A stretch of 64,000 nucleotides of DNA from contig OU964918.1 of NCBI GenBank assembly GCA_918807975.1, positions 45,864,477-45,928,476 on the forward strand. The letters are read 5' to 3'. Below, in pieces: positions 23,601 through 38,600 of the stretch (within the stretch, counting starts at the first letter, position 1; every line of letters starts with the position of its first letter). Source of the DNA: Aplidium turbinatum. Lineage: Eukaryota > Chordata > Ascidiacea > Aplousobranchia > Polyclinidae. Both the position numbers and the translations under genes were made by a program. The notes under the pieces were generated by a model, which was not told the DNA's origin, searched no databases, and saw nothing but the letters and a program-made list of their open reading frames with translations.

Positions 23601-26600
23601 CCTTAGTTGTAATATGTAAACTGTAATACGTGTAGGCTATGCTATTTAAGTTATGAAAATGCAGTACGAACAGCTCATAGTCGAAAACATTGACGCATTG
23701 TATCCAACCGTCAACACGAGGAAGGAACCTAATGATGATAATGCTATTTAATCTAGGCAACCAGCTGCCATGTTGTGTATTTATCTTCTGCACTCATTAG
23801 GCTACTCACTGTCGTTGCTGAAAGCACTTTATTTTTGTATAAAATTTGTAAATAGTCCTTGTATTTATATTTCTTAACTTCAATATATAGGCTATGATCT
23901 AGTTTGTTTTTGTGATAGTTGTTAGGTTTAGTCGTCCCCGCATTGCTTCAACAACTGGCACTCCAGTTTTTTAGGAACAAGGAGACAGCTGTTTCTTTCC
24001 ACTAATCCAGGCTTGTCAAACACAAATACACCCCGGGCAAAAATTAAAAATTCAATACAAGTCGTGGGCCAGACTAGTTCAATATTTATTACAAAATATA
24101 TTTCAAGGAAATTAAGTCTTCCCAACACTGTGCGCTAGTGTGACGGTGTGACTAAAAAAAAAAAAAATGTCAGTAGGTGAGTAAACGACATAATTTTAGG
24201 TTCAAGTGTCAAATTCCCGAGCATTCAAGCACGTTTTAGCATATTGATTAATCGCCCAAAGGAATTAATTTAGCCAAACAAGTTCTCAAAATTCGCCAAA
24301 ATGTCAAACCATAAATATGAAGACAAACGTCTTAAAAAATCGCCAGATTTCTGCATTTTGGCCATAAATTCGTCAATATGGCAACCCTGGAATCTACCCA
24401 CAATGTCTTTTGATCGATTATTGCGTGACAATAAATTGTTGTCTTAACATTAACTTGATGAAGCATATTGAGGATTTTGGCTGGTACAAATATGCACTGT
24501 ACAAGTGTACAGTACTTATAAACTAAACATTTATTAAGTTTTAATCGCGTATAACTTCGTAATTGTTTACTTTATTTATGTAAGTTTATGATTGATTAAA
24601 ACTTGAAGTTGTTTATGTTGCAGCACACGGCGAGCTATAATAGAAGCCACCGCATCGTGCCCGCACGAGATCTGACTGACGGCCTATATGCTTTGTGTAA
24701 AAAAACACGATTTTGTCACTTTCCTGGAACGTTATTGATAGTTAGGTGATGTTTCGTCAAAATTTATTAATTATTGTAATTAATATACAAACAATATCAC
24801 ATGGATATAAGTTGATCGTCATATGTTTTACTGTATTACAAATAGCATTTAGTAATAACAGCAGTTTCAGTAGGCTAGTTTAGGTAAGCAAATGACAGTG
24901 GAATCGCTGCATAATGTTGATAGACCACAATTTCTACGAATCAGTTTTCTGCATTTCCCCTATTGACTTTAAACAGTAGCCTACGTAGTACCGTAATTCA
25001 AAAAATTCAAGTACTGGATGCATAAAATATAAAACCATCAACAGTATAAAAGCACAAAAAAATTTAAACAGGGTAGAAATAAAGTACTGAGCACCATACA
25101 TATCTGCAACTAATTTCCATGCAACATTAATAGCAATTTAAACAAAATCGTGCTGATCAATAGTTTTCAATTGAATCATGCCTTCACAGTAGGCCTATAA
25201 TGCGGGTGAGCCGGAGGTTGCTCAAACTATACCGTTCGTTAGATCGCGCTGCAAAAGATCTTATGTGTTGACCTTCTAGACAGATATTACATCCAACTCT
25301 CCTATACAATCAGAAAATACAGTGAGATTAGAGCAGTAGAAACTAGTAAACAAAAATATGCCTGCTGGTAATTTTATCCAAGAATAGTTTTGAGTTTAGA
25401 CATAATATACACAAAACAATAAGCATGTAAGCAGTTCTGGTCACATCAAAATGAGTCAGTGTTCACCCTCTGAATCTGATACATGGCTATCTCTGAGTCA
25501 TCAGTTGATGGAGGGAGAGGCACCTGGTGTTGGTTGATCAGGATCGGCGTTGGTCTCTGTAGTTCATACCATTAATCGTGCGATGTTCTTCTGTCATATA
25601 GTCACTTATAAATGGTGAAATTCTGTTTTCATATTCATCTGACAGACAGAGCTATACTTCAAAACTTTAAGCTCAACTCTTCAAATATCAACAGTCAACA
25701 AATTAATCAATGAAGCCAGTCTGCCTAGCCCTAGAGTGACTGCCTAAAATGCAAAAACAATAAGGTTAAATAGAATATAAAGCTGTAATTTTACAAAATG
25801 AACGAGTAGGATAGAAAGTCAAATGAGTCACAATTATATTGTGATTTACTACAATAGAACTATAGAAGTGGTTAATTTTAGATGGTGAACGATTACTACT
25901 GATAAATGCAGCCATATAACGAAGCAGAAAATACTTACTAAATAGATACAGTAGAAATGTTGTTTAAAAACATTAAAAGTTGCATGGAAAGTAAAAGCTT
26001 ACCTGGAAAAATATGCAAATAAACTACAAGGCATTTTTATAACATCAGATCAGCTAAATAAAGATTCAAAGAAGCATTATGCCTTTAGCTATCAGCATGT
26101 ATAGACTATATCCTATAAAAGTTTTAGCACTTTCAATGCACTTTCTTTTGAGCATCTGGGAGACTGCAACAGGCAGGGCCGGATTAAGGCGGGGGCTGAT
26201 GGGGCTGCAGCCCCAGGCCCACCGATAACAACTTACTAAGAGCAACTGACATGCTTATTGTCAGGATCTAAAGAATAAAGGACGAGAATCATAGGACGAA
26301 TGCTAACTGTGTAAACCAGTGGTTCTTAACCAGGGGGAACGCCTCCCCAGGGGGCGTCAGCTAATTTCCAAGGGGGTGCGAGACCTAACGTGCTCTACAA
26401 CTTCAAACCGTTAATTTAATTGAGTTATGGTCGTGCATAATGGAACGGCTTCATACAAACTAGTCGGGCACTGCGGGATGGCAAAACTACTTCGATTAAG
26501 GCAACAAATTGTCTTCATGGTCTACATGACTTTGTTAAAACACCCAATTTTAAGAATTCGAAGAAAAGGGTAGAGTATTAAGTGGCTGTCATCATTATAT

Positions 26601-29600
26601 TGGAACACACAAGCGCGGCAGCTGCACGATTAGAAATGTGGACCTCTGAGCCCGATAGGACACAATATCCTGCCATCCCAAGTCCTTCCGTAAGTCTTCA
26701 ACAAACTCCCACCCTTGAGAGAAGAGAGTGGTGCTGCCTAAATAGAGCCCGCTGCGGAGTCGGGAGAAATAAAAGCAACCTTTTCCGATGGAAGATGACT
26801 ACTGACCCTACGTGTGATTGCGGCCTAGACAATCAGAAGATGAAGCACATCCTCACCAACTGCCCCCTTAGCCCTTCATGTGATGACAACGACCTCAAAA
26901 ACATCACAAACAATGCTCTTACCTGGCTCCGACACTGGCGTGACAAGCTATGAATGAATCATTATATTGAAGAAATTTCAAGAAAGAAGAGAAGAAAAGT
27001 ATTCTTGGATAGCGGAGGTGGATCTGAAGACACATCACTTGATCCATCGAGCAGATTTAAAGTAGATTCATATTTGCCAAACATTGCCTAAATTATTTTG
27101 TGTATGAAATCCCAAATTGCAGCGTACGATCGTCTTCAAATAATATTTTCGTTTCTGGCGGAATTAAACACCATGTCTAACTTGAAACATTGAAGAGAGT
27201 GTAAAAACATTGCTTCACAATTATCCAGATGATCTAGAAGAATCACTGCCTGAAGAGATGATTCATTTTTCTTCACTGCTAAAACAACACCATTTTAACA
27301 GCGAATGGAGCAAAGAAACTCAAACGTTTAGATTTATCAATGAAAATGAGTTTATGTATGCATTTCCTAACGTATCTGTTGTAGCCTAAACAAGAATAAA
27401 TCTGTTGTAGCCTATCTATCTGTTGTAGCTTAAAAGAGTAAAGAATCAACTGCGTTCATCCATGGGCCAGAAAAGGTTGCATTCCTTAGCTCTACTTTGC
27501 ATTGAAAACAAAATTTTGGAAAAAAATAGACACCCATGATGTTATTACCAGCTTTGCTTTGTTTAAATCCAGAAAACATGTCATTTGAATGTGTTTAATA
27601 AGTAAATACTGTAGTTCGGATAGCCTATAATTTTTGTTATTTCATTTTAATTGTGATTGGTACAATAAGGGGAATGAAATATAGGCCTCAGATTACCATA
27701 TAGCCCCAGGTCCATCAAAACCTTAATCCGGCCTTGGCAACAGGGCATACTTCTTTAAAAATACATTAGCCAATGTGCGACAATGCGACAATGTCATGAA
27801 AAAGCAATGTCGCTCAGATATGGATAGAAAGTTACAGGAAATAAATTTTCGACACATTTTACCAACAACACTTGTAAAAAAGATGTAACAAAATACACAC
27901 CACTGTACAACATTATCCTTCGGACGTGTCAGACCACCTCGATTTAATTTATCAACATATGAACCAAATCTTTCATAATAGAAGTATGTGTCTTCTGCAA
28001 TAGCACATCCATTATTCAACTCAACATACCCAGCAATATACTGTAAACCATTGCAATTAAAACCTCTTCTGAAACTTTCCCTTCCAAAGCACATAAGCTA
28101 TCCAAAACTTCAAGCTCACTTTCTGCAAGATCACGATTACAAGCAGCACAAGCATGACATTCGGCAACATCAAACTTTAAATCTAATTGTAGTGAGAGCT
28201 TCGCGTGTTGAATTCTTACCTTTTCCAAAACTGATATAGCAGTAATGAAATAGGTACCTCCAGACCCTTGTCGAAGTTTACTGAAGCACTTTTCTAATGG
28301 GTCTGTTGTAAACCAGCCAAAGATTACAAAATCATTTCCACATGAAAGTAAATACTTTGCTAGATCTACAAAACCATGGCAGATATGATACAAGAAGTTG
28401 GCAGTATCTGCCGTTAACTGACGAATTCTGACTGAGCCAGTTTTCTTCATTTTTTCTGCCATGCTTGCAACATCTAGCAAAAACTGTAGCCTTGGGTCAT
28501 CGGGTGACCGAATCACTGCCCTAGTTGGTCACAGCGGTAAACCATAATCTCTTCGTGGGAAAATTGTAACATAAGATTCCCGAATCCGTTCGTCTGTATG
28601 TAATGACCGAAAGAGAAACACTCTTCTGAAACGTCTATTCAAAATTGTATTTCTGTAAAATTAGCCCGCGGCTATCGAAAATGGAACGCAACGCCGTACG
28701 CCTCTAAAAACTGTCACTACAATACAAACTACTTAGATAAAGACGGAATTTTTGTCCAGCTAGCAAGCACTAAGCAAACAGTTAAATGTGCGACTAACTC
28801 TCAAGCAACCATTTCACGAATGACCAGAATAGATAGCAATATCTCAAACTCACGTCCGCAGTACTGTGACGTAATAGTGAAAGACATTGTCACGCAATTC
28901 AAACAGGTGTTCAAAGCTGGTGAACCAATATTTCATGTTTAAACAGGTTTGACACTGAAACAGGTTTAAACAGGTTTGACACAAGTCGTACGAACGATGG
29001 TGCAATCTCTGCTCATGTTTAGGAAAAATTCCATGACGTAATATGCTAACATTCAGTAGACCTGAACGGTTTTTATATAACGTTTGATTAGGTGAACAAT
29101 TGTCTGGAATATAGCGGCCCCTAGTTATGACAGTCTGACATGGCATAACTAAAAAAGAATTGACGACAATTGTGAGCCAATGAATAAAAACACATGATAC
29201 ACAAATTGTTTGAATCACTCACGTTTAAGTTAATACGCAAATACAAAGGGCATGCAAAGAATGAACAGCAATACGAATAATACACGACGATACATGAAAT
29301 TGGTACCATAGGTACACGCTAAAATGACGCTATGTACAATGGTTGCGATAATAACCGACTGTTCTGGGCTCAGACAAGGGTCGGCCACCGCAGACAAAAC
29401 CAGGCTCAAACCCTAACACTTAGGTGTTCTTTACGGGGGCGAGGCACGAAATATCTCTCAACACGTAGTCTACTTTCACTTTCCCCGTACTCTCATCATA
29501 GTTGCAGACGGCAACTTTGGCTGTACGAACCACAGGCTTCCCTTTCCTAATTTGTGGAACTACCTCATGCACCCTCCCAAGTTGATACTTCCCACGTTTA

Positions 29601-32600
29601 CCAATGTCTTGGAGAGAACCTACCACTACAAGTTGACCAGGCTCCAAATTATCGGCCATTTTTAGCCGATTTTTCCGGCCCTGAAGACCTGGCAAGTAAA
29701 AATCGATGCATTTACTCCAAAACTGCTGAGAAAGTGACAAATTGAACCGATAATCCCTTCTTAATTGGTCACGATCATGTGGTTGCCCAACAACACAGTA
29801 TAGGTCTAAGTATGGGGTCAAAAGTGAGGCAGGGGTGATGACAGTAAAATCCCTAGGGTCGTCACTCAAAGGTACCAAAGGGCGTTCGTTCACGATCCGA
29901 ACGGCACTGCCTGTGTACGTAAGCAGTTCAATAAAATTGGGCTTACGAATTGAAGAGTCCAAAATGTGAAAAAAGTATCTAATCACATCGGCCATGAAAC
30001 CAAATCTCCCAAGCCGAAATCTAGCAAAGACATCTGCCAGAAGGTTTAACAAATCAGGACAAGAAAACATTACATCATTAAAACAAGTTTCTCGAAATTC
30101 AGACTTGCCATCATAAACAATACGCTTTTTTAATTGTGACCTCACAAAGTATGGTGAATACCATTCAAATCCCTTTACATTTTCTGCTTCACCAGCACGC
30201 TTAATATAGCCATTAGATTTAAGATCTTTCATGGTGTCAGTAAGGAAATCACAAAGTTCAGGTTGTTTTAAAGCCTTCTTCCTTAAAGCAGCAGCTCTAT
30301 CTGACGCCAACACAAAATTGTTAGGTAAATCAATATCTTCCTTCAACGGTACAGGTATCTCAAATCGACCATCTTTCAACTCAATATTCGGTTCAACAAG
30401 TTCTCTAGCCGAAATGTCATTGCGAGACAATTCACAGGTTTCATTTTGCAAGGTCAAATCCTGAATGACTTTATTCAGGTCTGCTATTTCCATATCACGA
30501 GACTCAATTTTACGCTGAAAGCCAGAGATGACATCCGACTCTGAAGACGTCTGCACTCTGCACACATTAGCAACGCTTTCATCTAAGGGTGACTTACCAC
30601 CACAAGCCAACCAACCGAGAGGAGTGAGCAAAGCATGCGGTTCACTACGATTTTCACCAACACGCTCCTCTTTGGCCCACATCAAATAAGCGTTGTCGTT
30701 GCCAATCAGTACATCTACAGTACTACAATCATTCAAATGAAACATATTCACGTCATGAAAATGACGGAAACCATTTAAATCCTGCTTGTGCGGTAAAGTT
30801 TTAACATCATCAGCCCAAGCTGGGTTAACCACCGAAGTCATATCACAAAACAGTTCATCTGTCTCTAACGACTGGATGTTGAGTTTGACAAGGTCAGCAC
30901 AGGTAGCTTTCTGACCAGCCAGGGTATCCATTTTAAACGACGCTTTATCGTACGGTTTAAGACCAAGTTCACACACCAAATCACTCGAAACAAACGTCAA
31001 CTGCGAACTAGGATCATGCTGACAATACACCAACTTCGATTTGCCAGTTATTGGATTCAAAACACGAGCAGCAGTAACGCGGTTAAAAGCTGCTTTAACA
31101 TTTCCAATCTTAACATTACGCACAGGAACTCTGGCACCAGCATCATCTTTGCCAATCGAATCCAGAGAATCACGTGACGTCACATAAAAATCATGCAGAA
31201 GAAAATAGTGTTTCCTATCGTTGTTAGGGACACACTTACGACAGTTGTTTGCATGAACGCAATCCCTAACCATATGCTGGCGCAAACAATTCAAGCATTT
31301 GCCAGTTTTCACAATGACATCTCTCCGATCTTTAGGTGTCAAGCGCAAAAATTCTTTACAATTAGACAAAAAATGATATTCAACTTGACCACGTGACGAA
31401 CAATAAAAACATGCCGGTATGTCACTACGTCTGGCCACACCACCGCGCGGTGCGCCAACAACAGTCGAGTACTGCGAACTCCCTGAAATCACATTATGAT
31501 GGGGTTTTACCGACGTCTGCCTAACCGGACAAGAAGGCAATTTTCCTTTGCCAAACTTTTTAAAATGCTGCGACTCACCAGAATCGCCCATTAGCATAAT
31601 GCTAAAATCAGTCGACTTGCGCGTTTCCTCCCGTACTACAAAATCAAACAAACTCTGAAAAGTAGGCTCATCAGTACCACCATACTGATCACCTAAAAAG
31701 TCAAGATAACGCTGCTTAGCGTCAAACGGGAGTCGCTTAGCCAAATCCAAAACAAAACGTCCTTCCAATTTGTCACGCTGACCATAAGCTTGCGCGTAAA
31801 GCAGACACTGCGACAATTCATCTTTAAACTCTTTCAAATCACTGGAAGAGATCGAAGTCAATTTGCTACCATAGCGGTACTTTCTAATTTCTGGTTCGGC
31901 GAAAAGACCTCCACGAACTCCAAAACGTTGAGACAAGCGAGCTAATGACATTTCTATCCTGTCTTCCTCTGACAAGCCAGGAGTGTCGGAAACCAAATTA
32001 GCAATCGTTTGCGCAGCTGTTCTAACACAAGCTGCTTGTAACAAAGTCAAACGAGTTCCTTTAAAGGGCGAAGCTGCCATTAAGGCCGTAACACGATTTT
32101 TAAAGAAGATAAATGGCATATTATTACCATCGTAACCAATCAAGGCCGCCTTATCGAAAAACGTCCTACTATTTTGGTATTCAAAAAAGCTATCCTGTTG
32201 TTGAGAACTCGATTTAGCGGGAGAAGACAAGCTATATCCCTTAAGGGGCTGAGGGGGCTCAGTCACATGCACAGCCCGATCACGATTCTCACAAACGTTA
32301 AAATCAGTAGACGCGACACGCCTCTCACAACCACCCAAATTACGTGTAGCTGGGCGATCAAAGCCTAGCGGCGCAGAAAACTGTGAAGAGGGCAAAACAT
32401 TACTTGTGATAGCGGCCCCGTGACCTGTACGCTCTGGGGGAGGAGTTCGGCTAACATTCGCAGGCCTTGGCTCTAGATCCTTCGGAAGACCCTTAGCCGC
32501 GGCCCCGAGACCTCCTGAAACAGCTTGAAAACGTGTGGATTGCACTGGTCCACTTACAGATTGAACAGGCGTCTGGAAAAGGTTAGGTAAATTAAACTGC

Positions 32601-35600
32601 GATTGATGTTCGCTTCTGGAATGGCTAGAAGAGCCCTTCTTAGAACTACGCCGGGAGCCCAACTCTGAACGATATTCAGCTAAAACTACCTCTTTACGTT
32701 GTTCAGCCCTCAACTGAGCGTCTTTGAGTGCGAACTCAGCAGCTCTAGCTTCGGCTCTCGCGGCGGCCTCAGCAGCTCTCGCTTCGGCCTCAGCTTGGAT
32801 CTGGAGCTCCTCTCGTCTTAGCTGTAGGTTAATTTGTGCAACTATCCGAGACGAACTCTTAGACATCCTAGTGCTTACATTTGAGGCGCTATCCTCAGGA
32901 TGTATGTCAGCATCCAACATATCTGTGAACTCACTTACTTTTTGTTCGAAGTTATTTTTTAACGAGTTAAATTCGGGATCTACCCTATCACGAAGTTCTG
33001 CCAAAATTGCAGAGTTAAAAATTTTACTTAAAAGAGTATGGAAATGCCGTAATTCCTCTTCTAGAGTAGATAAGTTAAATCGAAAAATTAACAGTTCCTG
33101 CTTATCACTCAAAGAACCTAGGGCTACAGAAAGTTCCCCAATTTGAGTCAAAATATCCCTTCTAAGATGTCGGGCCTCTCGAACTGACTTAGCCTCATCG
33201 TTACTGGGTCCTTCCCCAGAATGGCCTGCCCGACCGCAAAGAACATCATCAGGCTTAAACTCAGTCGAGTCTACGGCGGTCGAGTCCCTGTCGCCACCGA
33301 GTGTAGACATATTAAATGTTGAGGCTAAATTTACCAATTAAAAAATTAAGTTGCACAAACACACAAATTTATTACAGTAGTTATAAAAAACTTAACTGCA
33401 AAGACCGTAAAAATATAAAAAGGAATTTAAATGCACAATACCGTAGTTGTACAGGTATATGAAGTCCTAAAGTTCCACAAAACTTGCTTGGATTCTTCGA
33501 CTTGAATCTTCAAGCACAGATCAATTGTCTTTAATCTTTTATCTTGCCAATGAATGTCAATGTAGTTTTTTCTTCAGAACCGACAAAGAAACGCCTTTAA
33601 TTTTTAGCTTGAAGTTCTTCAGTACCAACTGAGAAGAAAAGTCTTTAATTTTCTTTTGCTTCTGTAGACTACCAATCAACAAGATCTTCTTTTATTATTT
33701 CTTTGCTTCTGTAGCCTACCAACCAACAACTACGTCTTTATTTTTTTTGTGCTTCTAGTGCTTCTTGGCCTACCAGCTAACAAGTCCACGTCTTTATTTT
33801 TTATGGTCACAGCGGTAAACCATAATCTCTTCGTGGGAAAATTGTAACATAAAATTCCCGAATCCGTTCGTCTGTATGTAATGACCGAAAGAGAAACACT
33901 CTTCTGAAACGTCTATTCAAAATTGTATTTCTGTAAAATTAGCCCGCGGCTATCGAAAATGGGACGCAACGCCGTACGCCTCTAAAAACTGTCACTACAA
34001 TACAAACTACTTAGATAAAGACGGAATTTTTGTCCAGCTAGCAAGCACTAAGCAAACAGTTAAATGTGCGACTAACTCTCAAGCAACCATTTCACGAATG
34101 ACCAGAATAGATAGCAATATCTCAAACTCACGTCCGCAGTACTGTGACGTAATAGTGAAAGACATTGTCACGCAATTCAAACAGGTGTTCAAAGCTGGTG
34201 AACCAATATTTCATGTTTAAACAGGTTTGACACTGAAACAGGTTTAAACAGGTTTGACACAAGTCGTACGAACGATGGTGCAATCTCTGCTCATGTTTAG
34301 GAAAAATTCCATGACGTAATACACTAACATTCAGTAGACCTGAACGGTTTTTATATAACGTTTGATTAGGTGAACAATTGTCTGGAACACTAGTTGGATC
34401 GTTAAATCTCACATCAGTACCAAGTCTTCTGGCATTAAGAATCTTCCATAATTTAATGAAAATTTTGATAAAATTTGCTGTACCTGCAACAGGAAGATGT
34501 TTCAGTTTCGGATGGGTTTGTAAAGCGGCGACAGTTTCATCACAAAATACCTGCAGACAGGTTGACACCTTTTGCCGCTCAATTGGTTTTGGAGAAACAG
34601 CCACATTTGTTAACTTCGAAAGCTTCAGTAGATGATTTGTTTCCATTTCATGTAACCGCTTTAGATCACTCCACTTTGCAACCTGACGCTTACCATCAAA
34701 TTCAAATTCCAGCTCGCCACACTTTTCAGTGAGCCAGTTATTTCGAATACATTTCATAACATGAACATAATCATACAGCAAAAATGTTCCTTCATCTTTG
34801 AGCCATGGTTTCCCCTTAACCGTGTTAAGTTTCCTAAAACATTTTTGGTTGGTTTGATGCCCACCTGCAATAATTGCTAAAATGTTTCCACCAGACTGAT
34901 TGATACATTGCAGAATAGGTTCACTTTGACTGATTAAAAAATCTGATGTCAAATTACTCACTGGTAGAACTTTTGCCAGGAACTCCGGACCACCAAACAA
35001 GCACTTTACCATCATCCCTTAAACAGTTTTTGCTAAGCATTCTGGATGATCTGCAGCTTTGCCGAATAGTATGCCACCATGGTATGTGATCATAGATTTA
35101 ATATATACTTCATCCCACAACAAAACACAGTTACGTTGACGCGCAGGTAAACCATCTGAAACATTTTTTAAGAAAGCCAAATCAGTTATGTTATCCACTT
35201 TCGAAGTAATACGTGTCAGTGTACTAACACTCGGGAGCTTGTAATCTTCACGAAATCGGTTGTATAATGATCTTGACAATGCGAAATATTCAAATGCTCT
35301 AGTGACTGAATCTGGTGAATAAATAGCTTTCCCAACTTTCTCTTTTCCTGTGGCACTCAGTTGCTCAAAAATGATTTGGGCTTTGTGGTTTTGCTCTTTA
35401 TGTTTTAAAAATCGAATAATTTCATGAAGAGTAGACCAACGATTGCAAGAAGTGACTCTGTTTGCTGAAAGTATGTTAACTGTACATGATGATCCACAGT
35501 GAAATGATTCATAGGTTAAATCACTTTTTATTTTATTATGAAATGTGGTACACCTTGCGTCCTTTTTTTTGACTGAATAATTTTACTTTCAACATCACTG

Positions 35601-38600
35601 TATACAAATAATTCTGAATCATGCAACTTCTTCTCAACCTCATTCAGTGTAAGCATATCAGCCTTTTCAAACTCTGCGATCTCATCTGGCAAAACACTTC
35701 GAACACTGACAGAAGATTGTGTTGTTTTTCTGCATTTGGGAGGAGGTGAGGACAAACAGCTTCTTGGAATATTGGGAAAGACACTTGGGGGTTCACTGGG
35801 GCGCAGTTTTCCACGACAAGCAACCATCTTGCAATCATCTGGCTAGTGTTTGCGACAAATCGCTGTGTGTTTCGTTACTACTAAATTTGAACGCGGTATC
35901 ATGGCTATCCATTTCTTTCTGTCTTCCTCATCCTGTGGTAACTTATATATGGACACAACAATCCCAGTAGACTTATAATTTGAATTGCAGTTTGGTACGC
36001 AACACTTTAAAGGCATTTTTTATAACAGAGGAATTATCTTTCATGCAAATTAATCAGATTAGTAAATCTAAATAACATCAAACCATGCATGTTAACTACT
36101 TTCTACTGACATGCAGATCATGAATTCTCAAGATGTATGTATTTCAAAAATCAAAACATCTCGAGAAATAAATCAAAGCATAACAAATAAAGATCCCCAT
36201 CATGCATGTATTAAATAAAGATGCTACAAAACTAAACAGTTGTTGAAACTGGGCAGTCAATCTATTAAAAATTGTTGTACTACCAGTATAGCCTATTGAA
36301 AGTTAGTAGCCTACCGTATTTAAGTTAGTTAAGGTTTGTTAGTTATCTATACACATAGGCGTCGATTTTTTCTTAGAAGAGAGGAATTCTGGGTGGGCGA
36401 GATTTTTCAAACAGATTTCATTGAATGTGTATGTTCGCAAATTCGCAATGGTTAGTCTTTCTCACAAAGACTGCGTTTAGCGTCGCTGCAGCAATTAAGC
36501 TTTAATAGGTTTGATGTTTGCTTTCTTGCACCTTGCGATCTTATGAGCGCTGCTAAACTAAACAAACTTCTTTTATGTTTTCCTTTGCGACCTAAAAAGC
36601 GCGTGACTCGTGACCTGTTATCTTTAAAGTGGCGCCTTCGGATTTGCCCCAAAATGTTCGGACAGGTGACTGCTGACTGTGCGGATATTGCGGTTTTGCA
36701 CCGCGCCAACCTTACGTACAATGTGGTCATTCAATCACGCACCACGAGTTCAGTTGTAAAGTAGTTCTGAACAGAAAAAGGTTTATTTGACCAACTTTTT
36801 CAGATTTAAAATAATTTTTCAATTAATCACGCTACTTACTGTACGTTTGGCGAAAATGTATTCAGAACTTCCGAAATGGAAACAAGATGCAGCGTGACAT
36901 TATACAAAAAAGCAAACGTAACCAAGTCGGAAAGAAATGTAACCTGTTGGAAATAGGCGTACATACTCGAAAGCACTAATAAAAAACCCAAGAACAAATG
37001 AACGACATACAGAAAGACAACACATTGTTAACTGCTTTATGTACTCCATCCAAACTTGTTGCGACGCGTCTGGCTTCGCGAAACAAACTCATTAACTGCT
37101 TGGGCGAGATCAAGTACCTCAGCATGTTCACGATGGGTGTTCAAAATTGCCAGGTCATTCAAGCGCTGCTGCGTTTGTGTGGAACGCAGATATGTTTTCA
37201 ATCTACAGTAACAAGTACCATCAGGGTTAAGACGCATCCACTGGAATTCGGAAAAAAGCTTCCTTTGCAACACACGACCTTCCCGAGCCGGAAGCTGATC
37301 TGGCAGCATGCTAACGTCAAATGGAGCAGGTAGAGATCCATGGCTCATGCTGTCTTCTACAACTACCGGTGCATTGCCTGAGACATTGACTTCACCACTG
37401 TCCATTCTTAAAGCACTGCTTTCTTCATCAATGTCATCTCTACGTTCATTCGTGCTGGACGTGGCTTCTTCAGCGTTATCATCTCGACGCCTTTTGGAAG
37501 CTGGTTTAACGAATGCGCGAATAGATGTTTGACTTTGCTTCATGTTTAACATTTCAATAATGAAATGACAACACCGAGCGGTGCCCCAATTTATACCCAG
37601 CAACAAGTTTGTGAGGAAAGATTTGTTTCAGTACGTCTTTAGTTTGTATCGGTTATTTTATTGTCATGTTCATTATGATGTCATATTCATATTCCCTTAC
37701 GCTGAGGCGGAACTGAAGTTTGATTGTGATGTAACGAAAGTGAGACCTTTCGGAGAAAAGATCAAACGTGGCTTTCTCTCACCAGGAATTGCTAGCGTGT
37801 GGCAGTTGCCATGACAAAATGCAGTAACGTAACAAACGTAACAATGCAGCGAGCACCGCCTTTTTTTCAACGCAGGGTTGTTGCGGAATTGCTTTGTTCT
37901 GTCGGAGTGTCGGATACCTAGCGAGAGACATAGCGTAAAACAAGAAGTTGCGCTGCAGTTAGTTGAATAATTCAGCGTTTAACAAAAACGGAAATAATTG
38001 TAACGAACACTTCATAAGTGCCATGAAAACAGGGTGGGCGAAACATATTTTGCCCACCCTGCCCACCCTATTTCGACGCCTATGTCTATACAGTAAGTAA
38101 TCCACACAAATTAATAACATTACATTCTACAAAGATTAGCTTTGGTACTGGTATTTAAGAAAATAAATGTAATATCAGTGAAGTAATTTTTTGTGAATAT
38201 TGATATTTTATGTTATCTATAAGAAAATGGTGAGTGGACAGAAGACATGTTGCTGGCAAGCAAAAAAATACATGAAGATTTGTAATATAAAGTACAGGTA
38301 AACATTTAGTATCAACATTCAAAATTGACTGAAGCTGTTAAACTAACTTACCAGTAGTGAGTAACATTGCATACAACTGAACATATAAATGGAGATTTAT
38401 TATATAGGCCTACTCTATTTACTAACTTTAATAAACCTGGAAGAAATACTATTTTCTGCCTACTTTACCCACAACATGCTTCAAGGAAACTGGGCAGAAA
38501 CTTAAAAGAAACATAGATTGGTAATGGCAGTTTGTTGTGAATTTTCTGTGTAACCAATGACTTCATGAACAGATAAAAGCTCCTTGAAACGAAAACATTG

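Larger units (their letters stand above)
28526..34389 (-). mobile_element. BEL/Pao LTR element inserted in the P transposase
   Basis: Fossil LTR element, minus strand, 5864 bp. LTRs of 586 bp each (28526-29111 and 33804-34389) differ at about five positions (below 1%), so insertion is recent. A perfect 5-bp duplication ctagt (28521-28525, 34390-34394) marks the ends, exactly joining the P transposase codons. It contains one long open frame (29420-33337). The element does not look whole for its family. A second copy of the same family is at 1-3461. Confidence 0.95.
26113..36016 (-). pseudogene. P-element (THAP9-like) transposase, split by two insertions
   Basis: Three minus-strand blocks form one relic: 36016-34395, 28525-27745 and 26165-26113. 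It starts with a THAP zinc finger (MPLKCCVPNCNSNYK with C-x4-C, a conserved W and a later C-x2-H), continues through the P transposase core (LLWDEVYIKSMITYHGG, LYDYVHVMKCIRNNW, FGWFTTDPLEKCFSKLRQGSG) and ends with GLQYIAGYVE, the LTRPKDNVVQ region and a closing SALKVLKLL. The coding total of about 2.46 kb fits the family. Damage: TAG in the THAP domain at 35843-35845, TAA at 35019-35021, and frame changes near 35530 and 28050-28090. A BEL/Pao element (28526-34389) and a hAT (26174-27736) interrupt it. Confidence 0.9.
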
